A stretch of 64,000 nt of DNA. It comes from Enterobacter cloacae (GTDB lineage Bacteria > Pseudomonadota > Gammaproteobacteria > Enterobacterales > Enterobacteriaceae). The stretch covers positions 62,001 to 126,000 of the forward strand of contig NZ_JAALCJ010000003.1 of assembly GCF_011078175.1 (NCBI RefSeq), given 5' to 3'. Below the pieces are notes generated by a model. It saw only the letters and a program-made list of their open reading frames with translations. It was not told the origin of the DNA and made no database searches. The translations under genes and the position numbers were made by a program. Each line of letters starts with the position of its first letter. Positions within the stretch are counted from its first letter, which is position 1. Shown here one piece after another: positions 8,722-16,799 of the stretch.

Positions 8722-9303
8722 ATGGAAAAAAAAATGAATAAACAACGTGGCGGTTATTCGTTAATCGCATTCGCAATGTTAGCGATAGTTGGCTCTGCTA
8801 CGGCAGCCGAACTCAATGTTAATTTTACGGCCAATATTCGCGAAACCACATGTGACATGAAATTGGTCGGAGGTACGGGATCGGATACGGCACAAACGCT
8901 CACCATTGGGAACAATGGTCAGGTGCGACTTGATGATGTTAAAGCCGGGACCGCAAATGCAACGTTCAAAATCGTGTTGGTTGAATGTCCGTCTTCTCTG
9001 GCCTCGTTGAAAACAACGATAGAGGGAACGCCTTCAGGATATCTGGATACGGGTCTTATTAACCAAATATCGAAAGACACCACAGGCGCAAACTATGCCG
9101 CAGTGGAAATTGCCAGAGCATCCGCGCCAAATGCTCCCTTTAAAATTAACTCCGAAGTGGATACGGAACGCCTGGTCTGGACGGCGACAGAAATTCAAAA
9201 CAAAGAAGTACCGCTGGTAGCGACACTGCGTGAAACCCAAACCGACAGTATGACCATCGGTGATTTTCAGGCCATAGCAACCTTCAAGTTCAGCTACGAG
9301 TAA
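8722..9303 (+). CDS. Minor fimbrial subunit (YadM-position)
   Basis: A 193-residue exported pilin-like protein. It has a signal peptide ending SATAA before ELNVNFTANIRETTCDMK, the paired cysteines (TTCDM and VECPSS), and the terminal FKFSYE beta strand used in donor-strand exchange. Two starts are possible. ATG 8722 follows AGGGA after 10 bases, and ATG 8734 (MNKQRGGYSL) follows GGA after seven. A run of nine A (8726-8734) lies between them. Second-subunit position after the usher matches E. coli yadM. It is probably an adaptor or tip-fibre subunit. Confidence 0.88.
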   Translation: MEKKMNKQRGGYSLIAFAMLAIVGSATAAELNVNFTANIRETTCDMKLVGGTGSDTAQTLTIGNNGQVRLDDVKAGTANATFKIVLVECPSSLASLKTTIEGTPSGYLDTGLINQISKDTTGANYAAVEIARASAPNAPFKINSEVDTERLVWTATEIQNKEVPLVATLRETQTDSMTIGDFQAIATFKFSYE

Positions 9304-9329
9304 TTGGTGCAGTAAAACGGAGCAATATT

Positions 9330-9893
9330 ATGAAAATGAAATCTACTTTTATCTCCCTGTCCGTTTTTGCTCTTCTGTCCTCCGGAATGGCAAGTGCAGC
9401 AATTACAGGAACTGACAGTGTCGCAATGACAATAAAAACCAAAGTCGTTTCAGGCACATGTACCGCAAAAGTACTCAACGGTGCAGGCGCTGCGTCCAGT
9501 GAAATTGCGTTTGGCGACGTATATAAATCCGACATTGTGAACAAAACGCGCGTCGAACCGTTAAAAATTGCCTTCACCAATTGTTCTGGCGTAACAAAGG
9601 CAACGGTATCTGCTGCGAGCGGTGCTGGCGGGACATGCTCCGGTCTGAATAAAGACGGAGATTCTTATTCCGCAGGCTTAGAAACCGGATTCGAAATCTG
9701 GTCAGGCACGGTCGATACTGGCGTTATGCTAAGCTGTAAAAAGCCTCCAGCAGCACAGGAAGTGACTATTGCCGATGGCGCGGGCGAATTCCAAATGAAC
9801 TCACGCATCGTAGTTGCAAATGGCAAAACTATTGCAAACGTTGGAACCGGATCCGTCACTGCACCGGTAACGTTCACGATTGCATATCCATAA
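9330..9893 (+). CDS. Minor fimbrial subunit (YadL-position)
   Basis: A 187-residue exported pilin-like subunit. The signal peptide ends MASAA before ITGTDSVAMTIKTKVVSGTC. It has the disulfide cysteines SGTCTAK and TNCSGV, a second pair (GGTCSG and LSCKKPP), and ends FTIAYP rather than the usual YE. GGAG lies seven bases before the ATG. It is 26 bases after the preceding subunit gene. It matches E. coli yadL by order and length only, and its exact place in the pilus is unknown. Confidence 0.87.
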   Translation: MKMKSTFISLSVFALLSSGMASAAITGTDSVAMTIKTKVVSGTCTAKVLNGAGAASSEIAFGDVYKSDIVNKTRVEPLKIAFTNCSGVTKATVSAASGAGGTCSGLNKDGDSYSAGLETGFEIWSGTVDTGVMLSCKKPPAAQEVTIADGAGEFQMNSRIVVANGKTIANVGTGSVTAPVTFTIAYP

Positions 9894-9906
9894 CCCAGGG
9901 ATGAAC

Positions 9907-10509
9907 ATGCAACGAGCACCGTATATTTTTCGCCAGCCCGGTCTGATGTTGCTTTTCAGTCTGGCTGGTAGCACCATGCCTGGCGTAAGCCAGGCCGATT
10001 CGGGGATGGAAGTAAACCTGACCGCGAATATTGTTAACAGCACTTGTAAACTGAGCGTTGAAAATAGCGGAGAAATATATCTCCCTAACGTCATGCGTAG
10101 TTGGTTTTATAACAGCGATGGTAGCGACCGTTATACTGCTACGGATGATGCAGGTGGTACTCCCTTCTGGATCCATATCGATGATTGCTATGGTGATACC
10201 AGTACGGCAAAAACATTAAGCTTTAGCTTTTCCCCACAGACGGGTTTCTGGCCGGGGCATAATCAGGTCTTCAAAAGTGACGAAAGTACCGCAGGCGCCG
10301 CAAAAAACGTAGGCGTTGTCGTTTTCTCTGAAAAAAATAAAACCAATGTTTTAAACAGTGACGGCACATCAAGGGTCGTTTATGACGTCAGTGCTCAGGG
10401 TAATGCCTTTTTAACGGATTATCGGTTCTATGCCAGGTACCAAAATATCGGCACGGTCGCTGGGGGAACTATCACCAGTAAAGTACTGGTTGATGTAACA
10501 TATGAATAA
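9907..10509 (+). CDS. Minor fimbrial subunit (YadK-position)
   Basis: A 200-residue exported pilin-like subunit, with a signal peptide ending SQA before DSGMEVNLTANIVNSTCKL. The cysteine pair is STCKLS and DDCYGD, and the C-terminus is the beta strand VLVDVTYE. I chose ATG 9907 because AGGG at 9897-9900 lies six bases upstream. In-frame ATGs at 9880 and 9901 are too far from or too close to that site, and 9880 lies inside the previous gene. Position and size match E. coli yadK. Confidence 0.87.
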   Translation: MQRAPYIFRQPGLMLLFSLAGSTMPGVSQADSGMEVNLTANIVNSTCKLSVENSGEIYLPNVMRSWFYNSDGSDRYTATDDAGGTPFWIHIDDCYGDTSTAKTLSFSFSPQTGFWPGHNQVFKSDESTAGAAKNVGVVVFSEKNKTNVLNSDGTSRVVYDVSAQGNAFLTDYRFYARYQNIGTVAGGTITSKVLVDVTYE

Positions 10510-10526
10510 AATGGACATGGACAGTT

Positions 10527-11612
10527 ATGAAATCACTGATAAACATGCAGAGTAATTGTTTGCTCTTAATGAAATTATTTTTTTTCTCCTTATTACTCCA
10601 GCAAGGAACCGCATGGGGATACGTAGAATGTCGATTTGCAGACGGCTATGGTGGTACAACAACGCTAGCTAACTCTGCCTATAGCGGTGAAACGGTCCGA
10701 ATCCCTGATCCTAATGCCGGTTGGTACGTTACTATTGCCAGATTTGAGGTTGGCTTATCCCCGGAGCTTGCCGCGTATTGCAGCGCCGGTAACGATGGAG
10801 AAGATCTATGGGCAAAAACTGACACTTCCGTTTATGCGGGAACCATATATCAGAATGCCGCATTTGAAACAAACATCCCAGGCGTAGTTTATACGGTTAG
10901 TATAAACACTACGCCTGGAGGCAGTGGGGCATTCTTTTCAGGGAACACCAGCGATTATAAAATAGTCAGCTATAATGATGGCGCAGAGGGTAACTGGGAC
11001 AGGCAAAAATTTACCGCTCATATTGAAGTCGGAATCAGCGATTCCTTCCGCGGTAATCCTAACAAAGAAACCGTCATTCGTCCTAAGGCAGGGACATTAG
11101 GCTATATGAGTTTAGGTGACCATAACGACAGTAATAACAAGCCCTGGAAATTCATGGTTAATGAATCAAGTTTCCAGATCCCAATAGTATTGCCCACCTG
11201 TGACATCATGGCTCTGTCTGATGGAGGTAACACCGTTGATATGGGGGATTACTATATTTCTGACATTAAAAACAATAAGTCTCGCGATATTCCCTTTACT
11301 ATTAACGTAAGTGGCTGTACAAGCGTGGTTAAATTTTCGACCAAAATGACCTCGACAACCATTACAGGTAGCGAAAATTTACTCGGAAATACGCTTGGAA
11401 GCAGTGAAGCATCGGGAATGGGCGTCAAGATACTTTATGACGGCAACCAGCAGTTAGTTCCAAATAACACTAACTCCACCTATATTTATAATGATGCTTC
11501 AGTTCCTGGCTCAACCAATATAAATTTAATTGCTCGCCTCGTCGCAGACGGTAAGACATTAAAAGCAGGTCAGTTTAAGGCAACCAGTGTCTTCGTTATG
11601 TCATACGATTAA
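10527..11612 (+). CDS. Fimbrial tip adhesin-like protein (YadC-position)
   Basis: The 361-residue last gene of the operon has the two-domain build of a tip adhesin. A signal peptide (ending GTAWG before YVECRF) is followed by an N-terminal receptor-binding-like domain of roughly 180 residues. A C-terminal pilin domain then starts near PTCDIMALSDGG and ends TSVFVMSYD. Cys pairs occur in both halves. It corresponds by position and length to E. coli YadC. The binding target cannot be read from sequence. The next gene is convergent, seven bases downstream. Confidence 0.87.
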   Translation: MKSLINMQSNCLLLMKLFFFSLLLQQGTAWGYVECRFADGYGGTTTLANSAYSGETVRIPDPNAGWYVTIARFEVGLSPELAAYCSAGNDGEDLWAKTDTSVYAGTIYQNAAFETNIPGVVYTVSINTTPGGSGAFFSGNTSDYKIVSYNDGAEGNWDRQKFTAHIEVGISDSFRGNPNKETVIRPKAGTLGYMSLGDHNDSNNKPWKFMVNESSFQIPIVLPTCDIMALSDGGNTVDMGDYYISDIKNNKSRDIPFTINVSGCTSVVKFSTKMTSTTITGSENLLGNTLGSSEASGMGVKILYDGNQQLVPNNTNSTYIYNDASVPGSTNINLIARLVADGKTLKAGQFKATSVFVMSYD

Positions 11613-11618
11613 AGCGAT

Positions 11619-12866
11619 CTACCCCTGCGGCTGATTGCTGATCAGCCGCGACATGGTCTCCAGGGAATCCGTTCTTAAGATATACAGGCGTTTCAGTAAG
11701 AACGGATTATCCCCCGGCTTCACCTTCCCCTTCACCGTCGTCACTGCCAGATGGAAACCGGCATCATTGGCCGCCTTTATCGCTTTATTGTCATACCCGC
11801 CAAACGGGTACGAAACATACAGCACGCGCGGGTTGAACTGCGCCAGCGCCCGGCGCGAGCGTTCAAAATCGAACAGGATCACGTGATAGCTGCGGCTCAA
11901 TAAGATGGGGTGTTTATACCCATCCACGCGATGCAGGAAATGTGTGTGAGACTGAATGTCGAACACATCCTGAATGGCCTTGATTTCCTGAACGCTCATG
12001 AACTGTAGCGATTTCGGGTCCCATTTTTGAGGGTGACCTTTGATTCGTGACGAAATAATAAACGCCGTCGCATTAAAGCCATACTCTTTCAGCACCGGAT
12101 ACGCGTAGCGACTCACCGATTTAAGGCCGTCGTCAAACGTAATCACTACCGCCTTTGCGGGCAGGTTCATCTTATTACGCACGTATCCTTCCAACTGGTA
12201 CATCGTCAGCGTGGTGTAACCCTGATCGCGAAGCCAGGTCATCTGGTTGCTGAACGCGCGCACGCTGGTGGTCGTGGAGGTATGACGAAACCGGGTGTTC
12301 TCTTCATCTCGCAGGATATGATGGTAGGTCAGCACCGGAATGCCGTTATCTTCCTGCGCATCCAGGCTGCTGATCCACGCCAGACGATTGCCGATGCGGA
12401 TCTGAAACCAGGTCTGGTTCAGGCGATCTTTCAGCTTATTCAGAATCGGATAGCGAAGATTGGCGCTTAAGGTGCCAAAGGGCGCGCTTCCGCTGCTGGG
12501 GGCGTTATACACCGGGGTGTCTTTCCAGGTGATGAGATTTTGGTTACTGAGCGGCTTGTTCAGATCGCCAAGACTATCTTCAACGCGTTGCTTACCCTGC
12601 ACTTTCTCAAGGTGGTCTTTATCAATAAAGCCGGTACCGAACCCGAAGCGAAACTCATAGTAATCCGCCGCGGCCGGAAAAACGGCGAGGATCTGCCCGG
12701 CGCGGACATTGCCCACGTTCACGACGGCATTTCCCACCTGCGCCCAGATGGCCGCATCTTCGGTGGTTTGCATATATTGAGCAGGAAGGCCCTGCTGACT
12801 GGTCAGGCTGGCAGACGAACCACCGGAAACCAGTAGCAAAAGGATAAAGATAACGCGCATGAGCAT
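11619..12866 (-). CDS. yadE: Polysaccharide deacetylase family protein (YadE-like)
   Basis: A 415-residue exported NodB-type deacetylase. A signal peptide ([16 protein letters not shown]) leads to a domain of SH3-like appearance, then a deacetylase domain with VLTYHH near residue 180, VITFDDG near 245 (catalytic Asp and metal ligands) and HTHFLHR downstream. I start at ATG 12866 because it gives a normal signal peptide. The frame extends to TTG 12926, which adds 20 residues before the hydrophobic core. The substrate is unknown. Synteny with E. coli yadE (next to panD and yadI) is exact apart from the fimbrial genes lying between. Confidence 0.88.
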   Translation of the reverse strand: MLMRVIFILLLLVSGGSSASLTSQQGLPAQYMQTTEDAAIWAQVGNAVVNVGNVRAGQILAVFPAAADYYEFRFGFGTGFIDKDHLEKVQGKQRVEDSLGDLNKPLSNQNLITWKDTPVYNAPSSGSAPFGTLSANLRYPILNKLKDRLNQTWFQIRIGNRLAWISSLDAQEDNGIPVLTYHHILRDEENTRFRHTSTTTSVRAFSNQMTWLRDQGYTTLTMYQLEGYVRNKMNLPAKAVVITFDDGLKSVSRYAYPVLKEYGFNATAFIISSRIKGHPQKWDPKSLQFMSVQEIKAIQDVFDIQSHTHFLHRVDGYKHPILLSRSYHVILFDFERSRRALAQFNPRVLYVSYPFGGYDNKAIKAANDAGFHLAVTTVKGKVKPGDNPFLLKRLYILRTDSLETMSRLISNQPQG

Positions 12867-12929
12867 GGGATATAAATCGACACGGAAAATCAGTCGCCAT
12901 TGTAGCAAAAGCGACATCAATACCAATGT

Positions 12930-13370
12930 TTAATGCTTATACAGATCGTGAAGCAGAACGAATGGCGGATTCTTCTGCTGCTGGTGCCACAGGCTGCTCA
13001 CGCCCGGCGAGCCCTGCGCCACGATAGCGTGTCGAAATTCAGCGCTGCTTAACGTTGCGCGCAGCGGATGCATCGCTTCAAGTAATGGCAAGCTGATACC
13101 GGAGATCACTTCACAATTATCATGCTTATGGCTCATTAACGCCGCTGAACGGTAAGGCGCTGCGCCCGATCTGTCGGTGAGAAAAATCACGCCCTCGCCG
13201 GTATCGGTTTCATGCAGCGCATCGCACATCATCCGGCTGAGCATATTGGTGCTCAGCCCTCGCCAGTAATTTACCGCACGACATTGCGCCAGAGGGCCAA
13301 ATCGCGCCTCCAGCTTCAGGAGCATTTCCTGTGCCTCTTCATCGTGGCAGGTGATAACCCATCCCAGCAT
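12930..13370 (-). CDS. yadI: PTS mannose-type EIIA domain protein
   Basis: A 146-residue single-domain protein of the mannose/fructose EIIA family. The predicted phosphorylation-site histidine is H9 in GWVITCHDE. It resembles E. coli YadI in length and position. No EIIB, EIIC or EIID partners lie nearby, so it is an orphan phosphocarrier whose partner is not known. The start is ATG 13370 with GGAGAG upstream. The yadE-like gene begins about 60 bases after its stop. Confidence 0.9.
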   Translation of the reverse strand: MLGWVITCHDEEAQEMLLKLEARFGPLAQCRAVNYWRGLSTNMLSRMMCDALHETDTGEGVIFLTDRSGAAPYRSAALMSHKHDNCEVISGISLPLLEAMHPLRATLSSAEFRHAIVAQGSPGVSSLWHQQQKNPPFVLLHDLYKH

Positions 13371-13434
13371 AACGTCTCTCCTTAGCAGGCGAGTAGTTTA
13401 TCCAGGTGAAGGTTAGTTTACGGTGATAACTATC

Positions 13435-13469
13435 AAATAAAGTGCCCGGCAAACAGAACGTCGCCGGGC
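13435..13469 (-). terminator. Predicted terminator after yadGH
   Basis: On the minus strand GCCCGGC (13469-13463) and GCCGGGC (13450-13444) form a 7-bp G/C stem with a 12-base loop, followed by ACTTTATTT. It lies seven bases after the yadH stop, separating yadGH from yadI. Confidence 0.65.
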
Positions 13470-13475
13470 AGAAGG

Positions 13476-14246
13476 TTAGCTACGTAGCCCACGTCCACGC
13501 TGGATCAGATACCAGCAAAGCAGATAGAACGCCACGATAAATACCGCCAGCACCACAACGGTGGTGAACAGCGGGACATCGGTAATGCCGAGGAAGCCAA
13601 AGCGGAAGCCGCTGATCATGTAGACGATCGGGTTCAGGTGCGACAGCGCCTGCCAGAACGGCGGCAGCAGCGTCAGGGAGTAAAACACCCCGCCCAGATA
13701 GGTTAACGGCGTCAGCACAAAGGTCGGGATCAGGCTGATGTCGTCAAACGTTTTGGCAAACACCGCGTTCAGCAGACCGGCCAGCGAGAAGAGGATGGCC
13801 GTTAACAGTAGCGTAAGCGCCACGAACAGCCACGAATGCACCTGGAACGGGACGAAGAACAGCGAAATCGCCGTCACCAGGATCCCCACGCACAGACCGC
13901 GCGCTACGCCGCCACCCACGTAACCGGCGATAATGACGTGCGTCGGCACGGGCGCCACCAGCAGCTCTTCAATGTTGCGCTGGAACTTGGCGCTGAAGAA
14001 TGAGGACGCTACGTTCGCGTAGGCGTTGGTGATCACCGCCATCATAATCAGGCCCGGTACGATAAACTGCATATAGGTAAAACCATGCATCTCACCGATG
14101 CGGGATCCAATCAGATTACCGAAGATAATGAAATAGAGCGTCATGGTGATCACCGGCGGCACCAGGGTTTGCACCCAGATACGCATAAAGCGGTTAATCT
14201 CTTTCGCCCAGATGCTTTTCAGCGCGACCCAGTAAAGATGCGTCAT
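13476..14246 (-). CDS. yadH: ABC-2 type transporter permease
   Basis: A 256-residue inner-membrane permease with six predicted membrane segments. The ABC-2 signature lies around VLTPLTYLGGVFYSLTLLPP (residues about 175-195), and the C-terminus is basic (WYLIQRGRGLRS). It forms an exporter with YadG, whose stop overlaps this start by four bases. The substrate is not established. Sequence and length match E. coli YadH. Confidence 0.95.
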   Translation of the reverse strand: MTHLYWVALKSIWAKEINRFMRIWVQTLVPPVITMTLYFIIFGNLIGSRIGEMHGFTYMQFIVPGLIMMAVITNAYANVASSFFSAKFQRNIEELLVAPVPTHVIIAGYVGGGVARGLCVGILVTAISLFFVPFQVHSWLFVALTLLLTAILFSLAGLLNAVFAKTFDDISLIPTFVLTPLTYLGGVFYSLTLLPPFWQALSHLNPIVYMISGFRFGFLGITDVPLFTTVVVLAVFIVAFYLLCWYLIQRGRGLRS

Positions 14247-15169
14247 GCCTTGTCTCCTTGTTTATCATGCACCAGAGAGACAAACAGCTCTTCCAGTCGG
14301 TTCGCTTTGTTACGCATACTTAATACCTGAATGCCCTGCGCGCTCAGCTGAGAGAACACGCTGTTGATCCCCTGCTCGCGCAGCACTTCCACCTCCAGCG
14401 TCGAGGTATCCACCAGGCGATAGTTATACCCCTCCAGCTTCGGCAGGGCGCTTTTCGCCGCCAGATCGAGGATAAAAGTCTCTGATTTCAGCTTGGAGAG
14501 CAGATTTTTCATCGAGGTGTTTTCCACCAGTTCGCCGTGCTGAATGATGCCGATGTTGCGACACAGCATTTCAGCCTCTTCCAGGTAGTGCGTGGTCAGA
14601 ATGATTGTGGTGCCTTTGTCGTTCAGATCCTTCAGGAAGCCCCACATGGAACGACGCAGTTCAATATCCACGCCCGCGGTCGGTTCATCGAGGATGAGCA
14701 GCTTTGGCTCATGCATTAGCGCACGCGCAATCATCAGACGGCGTTTCATCCCCCCCGACAACATCCGCGCACGCTCGTTACGCTTCTCCCACAGATCAAG
14801 CTGTTTCAGGTATTTTTCGCTGCGCTCAAGCGCCTCTTTGCGCTCAACGCCATAGTAACCCGCCTGGTTAACAACAATCTGCTGCACTGTCTCAAACGGG
14901 TTGAAGTTGAACTCCTGCGGCACCAGCCCCAGCTGGCGCTTGGCGTTAACCACGTCTTTTTGCAGATCGTAGCCAAACACGCTGACGCGGCCCGACGTTT
15001 TGTTGACCAGCGAGCTGATGATCCCGATGGTGGTGGATTTCCCCGCCCCGTTCGGCCCCAGAAGCGCGTAGAAATCTCCCGCTTCGACTTTAAGATCTAT
15101 TCCGCGCAGCGCCTGAACGCCCCCCGGGTAGGTTTTTTTGAGCTGTTCAAGCTCCAGTGCAATCGCCAT
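14243..15169 (-). CDS. yadG: ABC transporter ATP-binding protein
   Basis: This 308-residue ATPase is the motor of the YadGH exporter. It has Walker A GPNGAGKST at residues 38-46, the signature LSGGMKRR near 141, Walker B LLILDEPTAGVD near 160, and the switch histidine in TTHYLEE. A C-terminal extension of about 80 residues follows the ATPase domain. It is translationally coupled to yadH. The can gene is divergent, with about 107 bases between them holding both promoters. Confidence 0.96.
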   Translation of the reverse strand: MAIALELEQLKKTYPGGVQALRGIDLKVEAGDFYALLGPNGAGKSTTIGIISSLVNKTSGRVSVFGYDLQKDVVNAKRQLGLVPQEFNFNPFETVQQIVVNQAGYYGVERKEALERSEKYLKQLDLWEKRNERARMLSGGMKRRLMIARALMHEPKLLILDEPTAGVDIELRRSMWGFLKDLNDKGTTIILTTHYLEEAEMLCRNIGIIQHGELVENTSMKNLLSKLKSETFILDLAAKSALPKLEGYNYRLVDTSTLEVEVLREQGINSVFSQLSAQGIQVLSMRNKANRLEELFVSLVHDKQGDKA

Positions 15170-15209
15170 GAATTTAACTTACCTTAAGTTCTGACACACG
15201 TTGTGTGGT

Positions 15210-15237
15210 TTCATTAAAAGTCGGGTTACCCTATAGT
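15210..15237 (+). promoter_or_regulatory. Possible can promoter
   Basis: TATAGT at 15232-15237 is a good -10. The best -35 at 16 bases is TTCATT (15210-15215), which is weak. It lies 40 bases before the can ATG in the yadG-can divergent gap. Tentative. Confidence 0.4.
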
Positions 15238-15276
15238 AGCGCAACGCAATCACTTGGTTACAGGTCGCTAACCTCC

Positions 15277-15939
15277 ATGAACGACATAGATACACTCATC
15301 AGCAACAATGCACTATGGTCAAAAATGCTGGTGGAGGAAGACCCCGGATTTTTTGGAAAACTCGCACAGGCGCAGAACCCGCGCTTTCTCTGGATTGGAT
15401 GTTCCGACAGCCGCGTCCCCGCCGAACGTCTCACCGGCCTTGAACCAGGCGAACTGTTTGTTCACCGCAACGTAGCTAACCTGGTTATTCATACCGATCT
15501 CAACTGCCTTTCAGTTGTTCAGTATGCCGTCGACGTTCTGGAGGTTGAGCACATCATTATTTGTGGCCATTACGGCTGCGGCGGTGTACAGGCGGCGGTC
15601 GAAAATACAGAGCTGGGGTTAATCGATAACTGGCTGCTGCACATCCGTGATATCTGGTTCAAACATAGCTCACTGCTGGGTGAAATGCCGCAGGAGCGCC
15701 GTCTCGACACGCTGTGTGAGCTGAATGTGATGGAGCAGGTGTATAACCTGGGCCACTCTACCATTATGCAGTCGGCATGGAAACGCGGGCAAAAGGTCTC
15801 TATTCACGGCTGGGCGTACGGTATTCATGACGGCCTGCTGCGCAATCTGGAAGTGACCGCCACCAACCGCGAAACGCTGGAACAGCGTTACCGCTCGGGA
15901 ATTGCCAACCTCAAGCTTAAGCACGTTAACCATAAATAA
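15277..15939 (+). CDS. can: Carbonic anhydrase 2 (beta class)
   Basis: Can interconverts CO2 and bicarbonate in the cytosol and is needed for growth in air in E. coli. The 220-residue protein has zinc ligands C42 and D44 (GCSDSR) and H98 and C101 (CGHYGCGG). I start at ATG 15277 ([11 protein letters not shown]), which matches the E. coli length. The frame stays open upstream to 15205, but those residues overlap the promoter region. Terminator-like hairpin 15969-15993 and a repeat module follow. Confidence 0.97.
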   Translation: MNDIDTLISNNALWSKMLVEEDPGFFGKLAQAQNPRFLWIGCSDSRVPAERLTGLEPGELFVHRNVANLVIHTDLNCLSVVQYAVDVLEVEHIIICGHYGCGGVQAAVENTELGLIDNWLLHIRDIWFKHSSLLGEMPQERRLDTLCELNVMEQVYNLGHSTIMQSAWKRGQKVSIHGWAYGIHDGLLRNLEVTATNRETLEQRYRSGIANLKLKHVNHK

Positions 15940-15958
15940 ACAAAGCCGGGCAGCGCCG

Positions 15959-16049
15959 AGGTAAAAGCAAAACGGCAACCAGGTTGCCGTTTTGGGTTTG
16001 CTCCCTCTCCCTGTGGGAGAGAGCCGGGGTGAGGGCATCAGGCCGCACC
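15959..16049 (+). repeat. Composite intergenic repeat, copy 1 (hairpin plus palindromic repeat)
   Basis: This module consists of a terminator-like hairpin (AAAACGGCAAC/GTTGCCGTTTT, 15969-15993, loop CAG) followed by a second palindromic unit around CTCTCCCTGTGGGAGAG and a GGTGAGGGCATCAGGCCGC tail. A near-identical module lies at 19185-19278 in the same orientation, and the second unit alone recurs inverted at 23645-23692. It lies between the convergent can and hpt genes, where the hairpin can end both transcripts. The palindromic unit resembles dispersed REP-type repeats of Enterobacter and Klebsiella. Confidence 0.8.
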
Positions 16050-16057
16050 CAACTCGT

Positions 16058-16594
16058 TTACTCGTCCAGCAATACAACCTTCCCGACATACGGCAGATGA
16101 CGATAACGCTGCGCGTAGTCGATGCCGTAACCCACCACGAATTCGTCCGGGATAGAGAAACCAACGAACTCCACCGGCACCTGCACTTCACGGCGCTCTG
16201 GCTTATCCAGCAAGGTACAAATCGCCAGCGATTTTGGTTCACGCAGGCTCAGGATCTCACGCACTTTTGAGAGTGTGTTGCCGGAGTCGATGATGTCCTC
16301 AACGATCAATACATCTTTGCCACGAATATCTTCATCCAGATCTTTCAGGATTTTCACATCACGGGTTGTGGACATGCCGCTGCCGTAGCTGGAGGCGGTC
16401 ATAAAATCGACCTCGTGTGGCACCTGCACTTCACGGCACAGGTCTGCCATGAACATGAAAGAGCCACGCAACAGACCGACCAGCACCATCTCGCTACCGC
16501 TGTCCTTGTAATGTTCGGTGATTTGACGACCCAGTTCGGCGATACGCGCTTTGATCTCGGCTTCCGGGATCATCACTTCAACAGTATGTTTCAT
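16058..16594 (-). CDS. hpt: Hypoxanthine phosphoribosyltransferase
   Basis: Hpt salvages hypoxanthine, and guanine less well, to IMP or GMP using PRPP. The 178-residue enzyme has the PRPP-binding motif [13 protein letters not shown] near residue 100 and the flexible-loop region [10 protein letters not shown] near 75. The start at ATG 16594 gives [11 protein letters not shown], matching E. coli; an upstream in-frame start would add four residues. It is divergent from gcd, with about 200 bases between them, and convergent with can. Confidence 0.97.
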   Translation of the reverse strand: MKHTVEVMIPEAEIKARIAELGRQITEHYKDSGSEMVLVGLLRGSFMFMADLCREVQVPHEVDFMTASSYGSGMSTTRDVKILKDLDEDIRGKDVLIVEDIIDSGNTLSKVREILSLREPKSLAICTLLDKPERREVQVPVEFVGFSIPDEFVVGYGIDYAQRYRHLPYVGKVVLLDE

Positions 16595-16722
16595 ATTACT
16601 AACCAAATGATTTTAGTGAAAATCTCTCAATGCGGATGACTCTCGCTCCGGCATCGATACGCAAGCCAGCCATTATACCAGTAAATGGATAACCCTGGCG
16701 TATGAGTTATAAAAGCAATATT

Positions 16723-16738
16723 TGTGATTCCGATCACA
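16723..16738 (+). promoter_or_regulatory. Consensus CRP site in the hpt-gcd divergent region
   Basis: TGTGATTCCGATCACA is a perfect TGTGA-N6-TCACA palindrome. It overlaps the -35 position of the predicted gcd promoter, whose -10 TATAAT is at 16751-16756, so CRP here should repress gcd. CRP repression of gcd is known in E. coli. Confidence 0.8.
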
Positions 16739-16756
16739 GTTGTTAATACCTATAAT
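16728..16756 (+). promoter_or_regulatory. Predicted gcd promoter
   Basis: A perfect TATAAT -10 (16751-16756) lies 43 bases before the gcd ATG. The hexamer 17 bases upstream (16728-16733, TTCCGA) is a poor -35 and lies inside the CRP palindrome. Confidence 0.55.
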
Positions 16757-16799
16757 TAATTGCTAGCAAATAATTAACAAAACTGACGAGTACTTTTCT

